Notes: generated from the letters alone by a model not told the origin. A DNA stretch of 64,000 bases from MWBF01 sp040772005 (GCA_040772005.1 JAXGYZ010000002.1:992001-1056000), one strand, 5' to 3'; shown: positions 25,534 to 34,288, counted from the first letter of the stretch. Translations and numbers: made by a program.

Positions 25534-26490
25534 CTATGCCGTCACCCCTGTCGCATCCGCCGCCTGCTCCAGCGCGGCCACCTCATCCGTGTTCAACCGC
25601 CAGCCCAGCGCGCCCGCATTCTCCGCGGCCTGCCGCGCGTTCTTTGCGCCGGGGATCGGCAACGTCCCCTTGCAGATGAGCCAGTTGAGGCTCACCTGGC
25701 TGGGGGTCTTGCCGTGCGCCTGTCCGATGTCCCGCAGCAGCCCGCTCAACGGGGCGACCTTCCCCAGTACCTCATCGTTATACCGCCGCCCGCGCCGGCC
25801 TGCGGGCCGGCTGCCGGGTGCATACTTGCCGGTGAGCAGGCCCTTCGCCAGCGGGCTGTAGGCGATCAGTGTGATGCCCAGCTCCTGGCACGCTGCGAGG
25901 AGACCGTTCCGCTCCGGCTGGCGGTAGAGCAGGCTGTACTGCACCTGGTTGCTCGCCAGCGGCACTCCGCGCTTCGTCAGAGTCTCATGCGCGCGGCGCA
26001 TCTGGTCCACGCTGTAGTTGCTGACGCCCACCGCGCGCGTCAGACCCGCCTCGACCGCATCCGCCAGCGCATCGGCCCAGGTCGTCACGGAGCGCGGCGG
26101 GAAGGGCCAGTGAATCTGGTACAGGTCCACCTGGTCCAGGTCCAGCCGGTCCAGGCTGTCGCGCAGGGCCGCCGTGAGCCGTCCCCTGGTCAGCCGCCAG
26201 GGATAGGGCATGTACTTGGTGGCAATCACGGGCCGCTCGCCGCCCGCGGCGATATGCGCCTTGACGAACCCACCCAGAAACCGCTCGGATTGGCCCCGGC
26301 CGTACATCTCCGCAGTGTCGAAGAGGTTCACGCCCGCGGCCAGGCTGGCATCGAACGCGGCCTGGATTTCTGCCTCCGCGTAGCCCTGGCCGTAGTTCCA
26401 CATCATGGTATCGCCCCACTGCCACGTGCCGAGCCCTAGCGGCGGCACGTGCAAGCCGCTTCGGCCCAGCTCGATTCGCTCATCCTGCAT
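25534..26490 (-). CDS. Aldo/keto reductase
   Basis: A 318-residue (beta/alpha)8 NADPH-dependent oxidoreductase. The catalytic tetrad is visible: Asp and Tyr in VNLFDTAEMYGRGQSE, Lys in IATKYMPYPW, and His in DLYQIHWPFPP. The C-terminal cofactor region GAKNARQAAENAGALGW is also conserved. The ATG at 26490 (MQDERIELG) is chosen; the frame extends only seven codons further. It resembles plant and cyanobacterial AKRs used as general aldehyde reductases. A type A repeat lies upstream, between it and the dehydrogenase gene. Confidence 0.92.
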   Translation of the reverse strand: MQDERIELGRSGLHVPPLGLGTWQWGDTMMWNYGQGYAEAEIQAAFDASLAAGVNLFDTAEMYGRGQSERFLGGFVKAHIAAGGERPVIATKYMPYPWRLTRGRLTAALRDSLDRLDLDQVDLYQIHWPFPPRSVTTWADALADAVEAGLTRAVGVSNYSVDQMRRAHETLTKRGVPLASNQVQYSLLYRQPERNGLLAACQELGITLIAYSPLAKGLLTGKYAPGSRPAGRRGRRYNDEVLGKVAPLSGLLRDIGQAHGKTPSQVSLNWLICKGTLPIPGAKNARQAAENAGALGWRLNTDEVAALEQAADATGVTA

Positions 26491-26513
26491 CTTGGTCCCC
26501 ACTCTCCCCAAGG

Positions 26514-26567
26514 TTTGTAGTAGGGGCTTCAGCCCCCCGTCCGGTGCTCAAGCGCCGGCTACGAACC
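26514..26567. repeat. Type A palindromic repeat, composite copy
   Basis: GTTTGTAGTAGGGGCTTCAGCCCC is followed by a second half CCGGTGCTCAAGCGCCGGCTACGAAC, giving outer GTTTGTAG/CTACGAAC arms around two inner hairpins. It lies between the LDH-like gene and the aldo/keto reductase. Confidence 0.8.
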
Positions 26568-26574
26568 CCTGAAC

Positions 26575-27519
26575 TTACAACCCCAGGCTGTCGATCGCCT
26601 CGCGGACGGCCGCCGCACCCGCGTGCAGCGCTGCGGTCTCCCCTGCATCCAACCTCACGGGCAGGCTGGCAACCACCCCGCTGCCGCCGAGCAGCAGGGG
26701 CAGCGAGACCGTCACGTCCCGCACGCCCGCGACTTCGGGCAGGGGCGTGCAGACGGTCATAATCGCGCGCTCGTCGCGCAGAATCACATCCACGATACTG
26801 GCAAGCGCGCTGCCGATGCCGTAATATGTCGCACCTTTGCCCGCAATGATCGAGCGGCCCGCGAAGCGGACCCGCTGGTCGATGTCCTGCATGACGCTCT
26901 CGTCCAGCGTGATCCCGCGCAGATCGCAGAACTCGCGCACGCTCGCGCCGCCGACGGTCGCCAGCGACCAGGTCAGCACCTGCGAATCGCCGTGCTCGCC
27001 CAGCACGTAGCAGTGGACGTGATGCGGATCGACGCGCAGGTGTTCGGCCAGCAGGGTGCGGAACCGGGCCGTGTCCAGCGTCGTGCCGGAGCCGATGACG
27101 CGGCTGCTGGGGATGCCGTGTTCCGTTGCAATGGCCGCGGTGAGATGCGTGGTGACATCCACCGGGTTCGTCGCCAGCACCAGGACTGCATTCCCGGCAT
27201 GTTCCAGTACCTGCGGCACCACTTGCCGGAAGACTGCGGCGTTGCGCTGAAGCAGTTGCAGCCGCGACTCGCCTGGCTGGCGGCCGACGCCGGCTGCGAT
27301 GACCACCGCGCGGCAGCCCTTGAGGTCCGCATAGTCGCCCGCGCGCACATCCAGAGGGTCGTGCAAGAAGGGCACCGCGTGAGAGATGTCCTCGGCCTGG
27401 GCCTGCGCGCGCTCCCGGCTGACATCCACCATCACAATCTCGCGGCCCACGCCTCGCATCACCATGGCATAGGCGGCTGTGCCGCCAACCTGTCCGCTGC
27501 CGACAATGCCCACCTTCAT
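26575..27519 (-). CDS. Lactate/malate dehydrogenase family protein
   Basis: A 314-residue NAD-dependent 2-hydroxyacid dehydrogenase. The NAD site VGIVGSGQVGGTAAYAMVM, the active-site loop AAGVGRQPGESRLQLLQRN, the NPVDVTTH segment and catalytic His in LGEHGDSQV are present. Overall the sequence is LDH-like, but the substrate-specificity position that is Gln in lactate dehydrogenases is Arg80 here, as in malate dehydrogenases. It may therefore use oxaloacetate or another 2-oxo acid. The nickel-pincer genes 9 kb away would fit lactate metabolism, but this link is only inferred. It follows the CrtI-family gene across a repeat region. Confidence 0.85.
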   Translation of the reverse strand: MKVGIVGSGQVGGTAAYAMVMRGVGREIVMVDVSRERAQAQAEDISHAVPFLHDPLDVRAGDYADLKGCRAVVIAAGVGRQPGESRLQLLQRNAAVFRQVVPQVLEHAGNAVLVLATNPVDVTTHLTAAIATEHGIPSSRVIGSGTTLDTARFRTLLAEHLRVDPHHVHCYVLGEHGDSQVLTWSLATVGGASVREFCDLRGITLDESVMQDIDQRVRFAGRSIIAGKGATYYGIGSALASIVDVILRDERAIMTVCTPLPEVAGVRDVTVSLPLLLGGSGVVASLPVRLDAGETAALHAGAAAVREAIDSLGL

Positions 27520-27647
27520 GGCTCATTCCCTCCTGCGAAAGTCGTCACAGGTATTCTACCACTGCCGTGCGAAGAAGGCTGCATCCTTCCGTCCCGTCCG
27601 CATCTGAGGATGCGGACTCCGCTCTTGAGCATGAGCGTTGAGCACAG

Positions 27648-27735
27648 GCATCCTGAGCGGAGGGCGTCGCCGACGCCCGGAGTCGAAGGATATCGACGTG
27701 CGGCGTTCTTCGACTGCGCTACGCTCCGCTCAGAA
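27648..27735. repeat. Dispersed repeat, type C (CATCCTGAGCGGAG ... GTCGAAGGAT ... CTTCGACTG)
   Basis: The element reads CATCCTGAGCGGAGGGCGTC, then GGAGTCGAAGGAT, then TTCTTCGACTGCGCTACGC TCCGCTCAG. It is internally palindromic, and a sister copy is at 32858-32985. Its right end overlaps the 3' end of the CrtI-family gene and encodes the final residues RAGILSGA. Confidence 0.8.
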
Positions 27736-29251
27736 TGCCCGCGCGGGTCGGTGCACTCGCCATTCCCGTGCTTCTCACGAGGGCATCCGCGACGCGTGCG
27801 CCGCCGAGCGCCGTCGCGAGGACCGACTGGCCGGGGAAGATGCTGTCGCCCACCAGCCAGAGGCCGCGGTCCTGGCGCGGCCCCCACGCGCGCAGCAGCG
27901 AGGTCTGCGGGAAGCCGCCCACCCACCCGCGGCTCCGGCTCGTGAATCGCTGAAACGTCACCGGCGTGCCGGGCAGGACCAGGCGTGCGGCGCTGCGCAG
28001 GCCGGGCAGCGCAACCTCTGCGGCCGTCAGCACGCGGTCGCTGTACTCCGCCTTGCGCGCCTCGTAGGCCGGCCGGTCCGTCTCGAACAGGCGCCACCAC
28101 GGCCGCAGGTCAGTGTGCGTGCTGAGCGTCAGCGCGCGATGGCCCTCCGGCGCGCGGCTGTGTGGACTGGCGCCCGCATCCTCCGGCAGGCTGAGCGACA
28201 GGAAGACGCTGTTGCCCTCCCCGAGCGGCTCGCGCAGGAGCACTTGGTGATGCAGCGGCGTATCCGCGGGGAGGCCGGATGCATCCAGCCCGACGTACAG
28301 CATGAATGCGCCCCACCCGTCCGCGGGCAGCCTGGCACCCGACATGCGCGGCGGGGCAGCTTCACCGAGCAGCACGGCGGCATCCCACGGCGGCAGGTTG
28401 AAGATGACCTGGTCGGCGGAGAACTCTGCGCCCTTACTGGTGCGGATCACGTAGCTGCCGTCCGGTTGGGAGCGGACTCCTGTGACGCGCTGGCGTAAGC
28501 GCACCTCGCCCCCGGCGCGGCGCACCGCGTCCACGAGCGCCGCGGCGAGCTGGCCGATGCCCCCATGCACATGCGCGACCCCGCGGCGCGGCATATCCAG
28601 CGCAGCCGCGCCGTACAGCGCGTTGGCCTGGGCGGCTGTCGCCTGTGCCGCGATGAGCAGTTGCCCGTCCACATACTGGCGCAGGTGAGGCGGCATCCCG
28701 CGCAGGTGCGCCGCAACGGGGCGCAGCGCATCCGCGGCCAAGGCCGGCACACGCCAGGGCTCCGCCAACACAGTCTGTGCACCGGCCCTGAGCAGCGCGG
28801 CAGCATCGCCCGGGTTTTGGGGCGGCCAGGGGACCCGGCGGAGCGCCAGCTCCCACAGCCGGTCGGCGGCGGCCTCCTGCCAGCGCCAGAAGCGCTCGGC
28901 CGCGGGGCCGAAGGCTGCCAGCCGGGCCTCGGCCCAGCGCCGCGGGTCGGTCCAGCGGGTGACGATCGCGCCATCGGGCAGGTGAACCTGCATTGCCACT
29001 TCCGCGGGCGTGACGGGCCAGGTGATGCCCAGCGCCGCGCCCAACTGCGTCATGCCTCCGCCCGGCTCGAACCCGGCAGCGAGCGTCGCACCCGCATCAA
29101 AGCGGTAGCCCTGGTGGTAGAACGTCCCCGCGCAGCCGCCCGCATAGACGTGCGCCTCGAGCACCGTCACGTCAAGGCCGCGCTGCGCGAGCCGCGCCGC
29201 TGCGGTCAGCCCGCCGACGCCTGCCCCAATCACCACCACCCGCTCACTCAC
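27719..29251 (-). CDS. FAD-dependent carotenoid desaturase/isomerase-like protein (CrtI/CrtISO/CrtD family)
   Basis: A 510-residue protein with VVVIGAGVGGLTAAARLAQRG, then AGGCAGTFYHQGYRFDAGA, a pattern close to cyanobacterial CrtD/CrtISO-type enzymes, and the C-terminal GLWLVGDSIFPGQSVLATALGGARVADAL. Conserved NLPPWD and GGIGQLAAALVDAVRRAGG lie between. It could be a C-3',4' desaturase or a carotene isomerase; family membership is clear but not the reaction. The GTG at 29251 is preferred (GGGG upstream) over a TTG at 29266. The last eight residues come from a type C repeat. The gene starts just after the SRPBCC gene. Confidence 0.82.
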   Translation of the reverse strand: MSERVVVIGAGVGGLTAAARLAQRGLDVTVLEAHVYAGGCAGTFYHQGYRFDAGATLAAGFEPGGGMTQLGAALGITWPVTPAEVAMQVHLPDGAIVTRWTDPRRWAEARLAAFGPAAERFWRWQEAAADRLWELALRRVPWPPQNPGDAAALLRAGAQTVLAEPWRVPALAADALRPVAAHLRGMPPHLRQYVDGQLLIAAQATAAQANALYGAAALDMPRRGVAHVHGGIGQLAAALVDAVRRAGGEVRLRQRVTGVRSQPDGSYVIRTSKGAEFSADQVIFNLPPWDAAVLLGEAAPPRMSGARLPADGWGAFMLYVGLDASGLPADTPLHHQVLLREPLGEGNSVFLSLSLPEDAGASPHSRAPEGHRALTLSTHTDLRPWWRLFETDRPAYEARKAEYSDRVLTAAEVALPGLRSAARLVLPGTPVTFQRFTSRSRGWVGGFPQTSLLRAWGPRQDRGLWLVGDSIFPGQSVLATALGGARVADALVRSTGMASAPTRAGILSGA

Positions 29252-29290
29252 TCCCCACCCCTTCAACCTTCAATCTTCAATCTGTGATCT

Positions 29291-29734
29291 TCAATTCGTC
29301 TCCAACAGCCGCCGCGTCCGGCTGGCGCGAAACCGGAAGAGGACCGGCATGCCGAGCCACATGAGCCAGCCGACCAGGCTCCAGAACGCGTGACGCTTGA
29401 CCGTCGCCTCGACGTGGTCATAGACCTCCGTCAGTTCGGGCGTGACCTTGCGGAAGTTGTGCCGGTGGACCCACGACGCGAAGGGCCCGCGCACCTGGCG
29501 GTCGGTGAAGCCGTTCCTGCCGGCGTTCTCGATGCGCGCGACCCAGCGGATGGGCAGCGGCCCGGCCCACAGGGTGAAGTCCATCTCGTCGCCGCTCTTG
29601 AGCTGTTCCGGCGCGGCATGGACGCGCACGATCATCGGCGGCGGGGTGATGGCCGGCATGCTGGCCGACCGGCTGTGAAACTGCGCGACCTGGTCCAGCG
29701 AGGCCTTGACGCGGAAGCGGTGTTCGAATTTCAT
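29291..29734 (-). CDS. SRPBCC-fold protein
   Basis: A 147-residue START/Bet v1-like (SRPBCC) protein beginning MKFEHRFRVKASLDQVAQFH, with the GDEMDFTLWAGPLPIRWVARIE strands and a hydrophobic C-terminal helix (SLVGWLMWLGMPVLFRF). These small proteins bind hydrophobic ligands and often occur beside or fused with TIGR01777 epimerases, as here where that gene precedes it. A lipid or carotenoid ligand is plausible but not shown. The ATG start is ordinary. A small GAGTAA repeat piece lies between the two genes. Confidence 0.82.
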   Translation of the reverse strand: MKFEHRFRVKASLDQVAQFHSRSASMPAITPPPMIVRVHAAPEQLKSGDEMDFTLWAGPLPIRWVARIENAGRNGFTDRQVRGPFASWVHRHNFRKVTPELTEVYDHVEATVKRHAFWSLVGWLMWLGMPVLFRFRASRTRRLLETN

Positions 29735-29769
29735 GGGATGGGTCTCGATTCTGATGAGTAATGAGTAAC

Positions 29770-30693
29770 TCAGCGCAGCAGGTCGCGGAGCGCGGCTTCG
29801 GCGGTGGGGAAGCGGAACGTGAAGCCGAGGTCGAGCAGCCGCTGCGGCGCGGCGCGCTGGCCCTCCAGGACGACGCTGGCGACCTCACCGAGGAGGGCGC
29901 GTAAGGCAAAACTGGGCACGGGCAGCCAGTATGGGCGGCCCATGACGCGGGCCAGCGTTCGCGCAAACTCGGCGTAGGTCGTCGGGTGCGGGGCCACCAG
30001 GTTGAAGGGGCCGGAGGCCGCGTCGTGCTCGATGAGGAAGCGGATTGCGGCGGTCTCGTCCACGGGATGAATCCACGCGAAGCCCTGCCTGCCGCTGCCC
30101 ATCGGCCCACCGGCGAACAGCTTCGTGGGCAGAATCAGCCGCTGCAACGCGCCTTCGTCGGGGCTGAGCACAACCGCGGAACGAATGCTGACGTGGCGGA
30201 CGCCCTGCGCAGCCACGGCCGCGGTGCTGTTCTCCCAGTCTACGGTCAGTCGGGCCAGGAAGTCAGCGCCGGGCGGGTCGGCCTCGGTCAACAGCTTGTC
30301 ATCGTGCGAGCCGTAGTGGCCGATGCCCGACGACTGGATGACCACGCGCGGCTTAACCTGCGCGGCATTTACTGCCTCCACCACTGCGCGGCCCGCATCC
30401 AACCGGCTCTGGCGGATGAGCGCCTTGCGCTCCGGCGTCCACCGGGTCGGCAGGAAGCCGCTGCCGGCCAGGTTCTCGCCGGCCAGGTTGACGATCGCTC
30501 CCGCGCCGTCGGCCAGCGGCCCCCAGCCCGCCGCGCTGCGGCTGTCCCATCGCTCCGCGCGCACGCCCGCCGGCAGGCCGTGTGCCTGCGCGGGGTTGCG
30601 GCTCAAGAGAATGACCTCATGGCCGCTACTTGCCAGGTCCGCCGCCAAGTTACGTCCGATAAAACCCGTTCCGCCCGTAATAATCACGCGCAT
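29770..30693 (-). CDS. TIGR01777-family NAD(P)-dependent epimerase-like protein
   Basis: A 307-residue extended SDR with the N-terminal MRVIITGGTGFIGRNLAADL cofactor site, NLAGENLAG, the VIQSSGIGHYGSHDD block and RSAVVLSPDEGALQ. The C-terminal LGFTFRFPTAEAALRDLL is the DUF1731 tail typical of this family. The reaction is unknown, although homologues occur with cell-division or pigment genes. It sits between phytoene synthase and the SRPBCC gene in the distal carotenoid operon. Confidence 0.92.
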   Translation of the reverse strand: MRVIITGGTGFIGRNLAADLASSGHEVILLSRNPAQAHGLPAGVRAERWDSRSAAGWGPLADGAGAIVNLAGENLAGSGFLPTRWTPERKALIRQSRLDAGRAVVEAVNAAQVKPRVVIQSSGIGHYGSHDDKLLTEADPPGADFLARLTVDWENSTAAVAAQGVRHVSIRSAVVLSPDEGALQRLILPTKLFAGGPMGSGRQGFAWIHPVDETAAIRFLIEHDAASGPFNLVAPHPTTYAEFARTLARVMGRPYWLPVPSFALRALLGEVASVVLEGQRAAPQRLLDLGFTFRFPTAEAALRDLLR

Positions 30694-30783
30694 CGATCCA
30701 CCTCATTTCCGTCCACAGTAATATAGGGCCTTGTGCCCGTCATGACGCCCACAAGGGGCTGTGCTACCTTTTCGGATCTACGT

Positions 30784-31806
30784 TCACCGCACAGAAGCCT
30801 GGGTCAGTTGGCCCGGTATCTCACCGCCCAAACCACCGAATGGCTCGACCTGCAGATCAGCATACTCGCCGCGGTGGGCGCGTAGCCAGGCCGCAGGCAG
30901 CCGGCGCAGCTTGCCGAACGTGCTGAGGTGGGCGCGGTGGCTGAAGACATCGTAATCGTGCTGTTCGATATCGTCCAGCAGCGCCCGGTACAGCTCCGCA
31001 GCAGCCGCCACGGCATAGCGGCCCGCAGGATGGAGCTTCGCGACGCCCGGCAGTGCTTCGGCATAGAGCTGCCGGTTGCGCGTAATCTGGAACTGCATGA
31101 ACCGCTGCCAGCGGTCGTCGTTCCGGCCTGTGGCGATGTCTTCGTCGCTGAGCCCGAACGCGGCCAGCTCATCCTGAGGCAGGTAGATGCGGCCCGCGGC
31201 ATAGTCCTCCGGGACATCGCGCAGGATGTTGGTGAGCTGCATCGCGACGCCGAGCTTGACCGCGTAGGGGATCGCGTCCCGCCCCGAATAGCCAACGATG
31301 TGCATGGACATCAGGCCCACGGTGGATGCCACGCCGTAGCAGTAGACCGTCAGCTCTTCGAAATTCGCATATCGCTTCTTCTGCAGGTCAGCCGCCACGC
31401 CCTGTACGAGCTGCTCGGCATACCGTGCGGGGATGCGATAGCGCGTGCGCGTGTCGGCCCAGGCCACCGCCACCGGGTTGTCGCACGGCGGCGGGAACGC
31501 CATCGTGCAACTGCGCCACGCCGCCAGTCCGGCCTCCAGGTCGCCCGCTGACCGGTCGATCAGGTCGTCGGTGACACGGCAGAAGGCATAGAGCGCGCGT
31601 ATGGCACTGCGCTTCTCTTCGGGCAGCAGCCGGGAGGCCAGGTAGAAGGTGCGGCCATTGGCACTTGCAAGACCATCGCAATATGCATACGCCTGCTCCA
31701 GCAGTCCTGTGTCTTGTGACGCCGATGGATATGGAGCCTCATTTTCCGGCCCCGGCAGCGCCAGCGCGACCAGATGTTGTTCCCATGTTGTCCCTGCTGC
31801 GTTCAT
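30784..31806 (-). CDS. crtB: Phytoene synthase (second copy)
   Basis: A 340-residue phytoene synthase joining two geranylgeranyl diphosphates. It has NGRTFYLASRLLPEEKRSA, the first Asp motif DDLID near residue 80, YCYGVASTVGLM, the second motif NILRDVPEDYAAGRIYLPQDE, and AELYRALLDDIEQHDYDVFSHRA. This is closer to canonical CrtB than the copy at 11587, which has a different second motif (DVGQD). It is the first gene after a strong promoter at 31872-31900, so it probably sets flux into the pathway. The ATG at 31806 follows AGGGAGC upstream. Confidence 0.94.
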   Translation of the reverse strand: MNAAGTTWEQHLVALALPGPENEAPYPSASQDTGLLEQAYAYCDGLASANGRTFYLASRLLPEEKRSAIRALYAFCRVTDDLIDRSAGDLEAGLAAWRSCTMAFPPPCDNPVAVAWADTRTRYRIPARYAEQLVQGVAADLQKKRYANFEELTVYCYGVASTVGLMSMHIVGYSGRDAIPYAVKLGVAMQLTNILRDVPEDYAAGRIYLPQDELAAFGLSDEDIATGRNDDRWQRFMQFQITRNRQLYAEALPGVAKLHPAGRYAVAAAAELYRALLDDIEQHDYDVFSHRAHLSTFGKLRRLPAAWLRAHRGEYADLQVEPFGGLGGEIPGQLTQASVR

Positions 31807-32081
31807 CCGGTTAGCTCCCTTGTGCGGGTCGCAATTGCGGCCCCGGTTCTTCTGTTGGCTTAGTATAAATCAGTATAGCACGCCATCTCAGGTTTGTCAA
31901 TAGATTGTATAATGTATATTGAAAGATTTAAGGTTTGCACACAGGATTCTACATCGTAGGCGAGCATCGGCGCCCACTTATTATACGAGGAAAGCCTGAA
32001 TCGGGTGCGGGTTCGTGACCGTGACTGCCGGGGCGGATGGCCGATTGCCCCGAGAGCGGAAATCTGTGCTTTAATTATAGC
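31807..32081. other. AT-rich divergent intergenic region
   Basis: This 275-base spacer between crtB and the divergent uracil-DNA glycosylase gene is far richer in A and T than its surroundings. It holds the crtB promoter above. On the plus strand TTAATTATAG just before the ATG at 32082 may be the -10 of a short-leader or leaderless promoter. No gene is seen. Confidence 0.6.
31872..31900 (-). promoter_or_regulatory. Sigma-70-type promoter for the crtB operon
   Basis: Minus-strand TTGACA (31900-31895), a 17-base spacer and TATACT (31877-31872). The expected start site is near 31864, about 58 bases before the crtB ATG. The -35 lies in CTATTGACAAA, shared exactly with the promoter at 22221-22249. 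Confidence 0.75.
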
Positions 32082-32807
32082 ATGAATCACAGTCTGAACA
32101 CAGATGCCTGGGACAGCCTGGAGGCGCGTATCGTTGCCTGCCGCTTATGCCCGCGCCTGGTGGCGTGGCGCGAGGAGACCGCGCGGGTCAAGCGCCGCGC
32201 GTATCGGGATGAGGAATACTGGGGCCGGCCCGTGCCGGGGTTCGGAGATCGCGCCGCGCGGGTGCTGATCGTAGGTCTGGCGCCCGCGGCGCACGGCGGC
32301 AACCGCACCGGCCGCGTCTTCACGGGCGACAGCTCGGGCGACTTCCTGTACGCCGCGCTCTATGGCGCGGGATTCGCCAACCAGCCGACAGCGCGGCGCC
32401 GGGACGACGGCCTGGCGCTGACCGACGTATACATCGCGGCCGCGGCGCGCTGTGCGCCGCCGGACAACAAGCCGACGCCCGAAGAGCTGAACACCTGCCG
32501 GCCGTACCTGGTCGAGGAGATTGCGCTGCTCGGCCGCTTGCAGGTCATCGTGGCGCTCGGCCGCATCGGGTACGACGCGGTGCTGCGCGTGTACCAGGGA
32601 TTGCCGGGGTTCGCGGGCCGGGCCGCGCTGCTGCCGCGCTTCGCTCATGCCGCAGTTGTGCCGCTCGCCGCGGGGCCTGACGCGGGGCGGCTGCCGACCG
32701 TCGTCACCTCCTATCACCCCTCCCGCCAGAACACGCAGACGGGCCGGCTGACCGCGGAGATGTTCGACCGCGTGTGGACAACGGTGCGCGAGCTGGTTGC
32801 ACGGTAG
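32082..32807 (+). CDS. Uracil-DNA glycosylase, family 5 (UdgB type)
   Basis: A 241-residue Fe-S uracil-DNA glycosylase. The N-terminus VACRLCPRLVAWREETARVKRRAYRDEEYWGRPVPGFGD, the motif GLAPAAHGGNRTGRVFTGDSSG and the C-terminal SYHPSRQNTQTGRLT are the signature of Thermus-type family 5 enzymes that remove uracil and other deaminated bases. Cysteines at CRLC, in AARCAPP and in LNTCRP are the expected cluster ligands. The ATG at 32082 is chosen by alignment to the family; a few in-frame codons precede it. It stands alone, divergent from crtB. Confidence 0.92.
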   Translation: MNHSLNTDAWDSLEARIVACRLCPRLVAWREETARVKRRAYRDEEYWGRPVPGFGDRAARVLIVGLAPAAHGGNRTGRVFTGDSSGDFLYAALYGAGFANQPTARRRDDGLALTDVYIAAAARCAPPDNKPTPEELNTCRPYLVEEIALLGRLQVIVALGRIGYDAVLRVYQGLPGFAGRAALLPRFAHAAVVPLAAGPDAGRLPTVVTSYHPSRQNTQTGRLTAEMFDRVWTTVRELVAR

Positions 32808-32857
32808 GCGCAGGCCTGGTGCCTGTCGGCGAGGTATCTCTTAGTCTCAGGGCGTGA

Positions 32858-32985
32858 GCATCCTGAGCGGGTGGACGGGCTATTGCTCCCGACAGTGCAA
32901 GGCTAGTCGAAGGATGCGCCTCACGCGGCCGCCCCTTCGACTGCGGTCGGCCCGCACAGCGGGCTGCCCTCCGCTCAGGGTGCTC
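32858..32985. repeat. Dispersed repeat, type C
   Basis: CATCCTGAGCGGG, then GCTAGTCGAAGGATG, then CCCTTCGACTGCGG and CCTCCGCTCAGGGTG. It is the same palindromic family as 27648-27735. It fills much of the 299-base gap 32808-33106; the rest holds only a possible promoter. Confidence 0.75.
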
Positions 32986-33033
32986 CGCAAGTTTCTGCCC
33001 CCACCGTGAAACGCACCCCGTTCGGCGCGATGA

Positions 33034-33064
33034 TTAGACGTATCTACCGCTCGCGGGGTATAAT
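33034..33064 (+). promoter_or_regulatory. Possible promoter of the M24 peptidase gene
   Basis: A perfect TATAAT at 33059-33064 lies 42 bases before the GTG start, with TTAGAC at 33034-33039 and a 19-base spacer. The -10 is good; the -35 is weak. Confidence 0.45.
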
Positions 33065-33106
33065 GGGCGTTGCGTTTGACCATGACTGACGCCAGGGGAG
33101 GAAAAC

Positions 33107-34288
33107 GTGCGCCGACTCGCTGAAATCCAGGACGCGCTCCGTGCCGAGGGGCTGGACGGCTGGCTGCTCTACGATTTCAAGGACCTGAATCCCATCGCGC
33201 GGCGCGTGGCCGGGATGCCGGCGGACCGCTTCCTGAGCCGCCGGTGGGCCTGTTATATTCCCGCGCAGGGCGAGCCGCGCTGGCTGGCCCACGCGATCGA
33301 GGCGGGCGGGCTGCGCGATCTGGCACCCGGCATCGCGTCGTATGTCTCCTGGCAGTCCTGGCCGGAGGCGCTGCGCACGCTCATCGGCGGCGCGCAGCGC
33401 ATCGCGATGGAAGTTTCGCCGGGCTGCGCGATCCCGTACATCAGCCGCGTGGACGCGGGCACGGTCGAGTTGGTGCGCAGCCTGGGCGTCGAAATCGTGA
33501 CCTCGGCAGACCTGGTGCAGGTGGCTGAGGCCGTCTGGACCGCGGAGCAGCTTGCCAGCCATCGCCGCGCGGCGGCCGCGCTGATCGAGGTCAAGGACGC
33601 CACCTTCGGCCACGTGCGCGAGCGGCTGGCCGCGGGCCTGCCCGTGACCGAGTGCGGGGTGCAGGACTTCATGATGGCGCAGTTTGCCGCGCGCGGCATG
33701 GAGGCCGACCACCCGCCTATCGTCGGCGTCAACGAGCATGCGGCCGATCCGCACTACAGCCCGCGCCGCGCCGCGGACACGCCGCTGCACCGGGGCGACT
33801 TCCTGCTCATCGACCTGTGGACGAAGGAGCCGGGGCCGGACAACATTTACGGCGACATCACCTGGGTCGCGTATGCCGGGCCGGTCGTGCCCCCGCGCAT
33901 GGTGGCGGTATTCGACATCGTCCGGGAGGCGCGTGACACCGCAGTCGCCTTCGCCCGCGAACGCATCCGCGCGGGGCAGCCCGTCTATGGGTACGAAGTC
34001 GACGATGCCGCGCGGCGCGTCATCACGGAGGCGGGGTTCGGCCCGTACTTCATCCACCGCACCGGCCACTCGATCGGAACCACGGGCCACGGCAACGGCG
34101 TCAACATTGACAACCTGGAGACGCAGGACCGCCGCCGGCTGCTGGCAGGTGTCGGCTTTTCCATCGAGCCAGGCATCTACCTGCCGGCGGAGCACTTCGG
34201 CGTGCGCCTGGAAATCGACTGCTATGTGGCGGGCGATGATGTCGAGGTGACGACCCTGCCGCTGCAAAACGAGATTGTGCTCATCTAG
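33107..34288 (+). CDS. M24-family metallopeptidase (Xaa-Pro dipeptidase-like)
   Basis: A 393-residue creatinase-fold protein: an N-terminal domain of about 150 residues and a pita-bread catalytic domain. The dinuclear metal ligands are recognisable: Asp in LIDLWTKE and in NIYGDITW, His in HRTGHSIG, Glu in SIEPGIYLP and in RLEIDCYV. It probably cleaves Xaa-Pro peptides, although close homologues are uncharacterised. The GTG at 33107 is supported by GGGGAGG at good distance. The gene is single. Confidence 0.9.
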   Translation: MRRLAEIQDALRAEGLDGWLLYDFKDLNPIARRVAGMPADRFLSRRWACYIPAQGEPRWLAHAIEAGGLRDLAPGIASYVSWQSWPEALRTLIGGAQRIAMEVSPGCAIPYISRVDAGTVELVRSLGVEIVTSADLVQVAEAVWTAEQLASHRRAAAALIEVKDATFGHVRERLAAGLPVTECGVQDFMMAQFAARGMEADHPPIVGVNEHAADPHYSPRRAADTPLHRGDFLLIDLWTKEPGPDNIYGDITWVAYAGPVVPPRMVAVFDIVREARDTAVAFARERIRAGQPVYGYEVDDAARRVITEAGFGPYFIHRTGHSIGTTGHGNGVNIDNLETQDRRRLLAGVGFSIEPGIYLPAEHFGVRLEIDCYVAGDDVEVTTLPLQNEIVLI

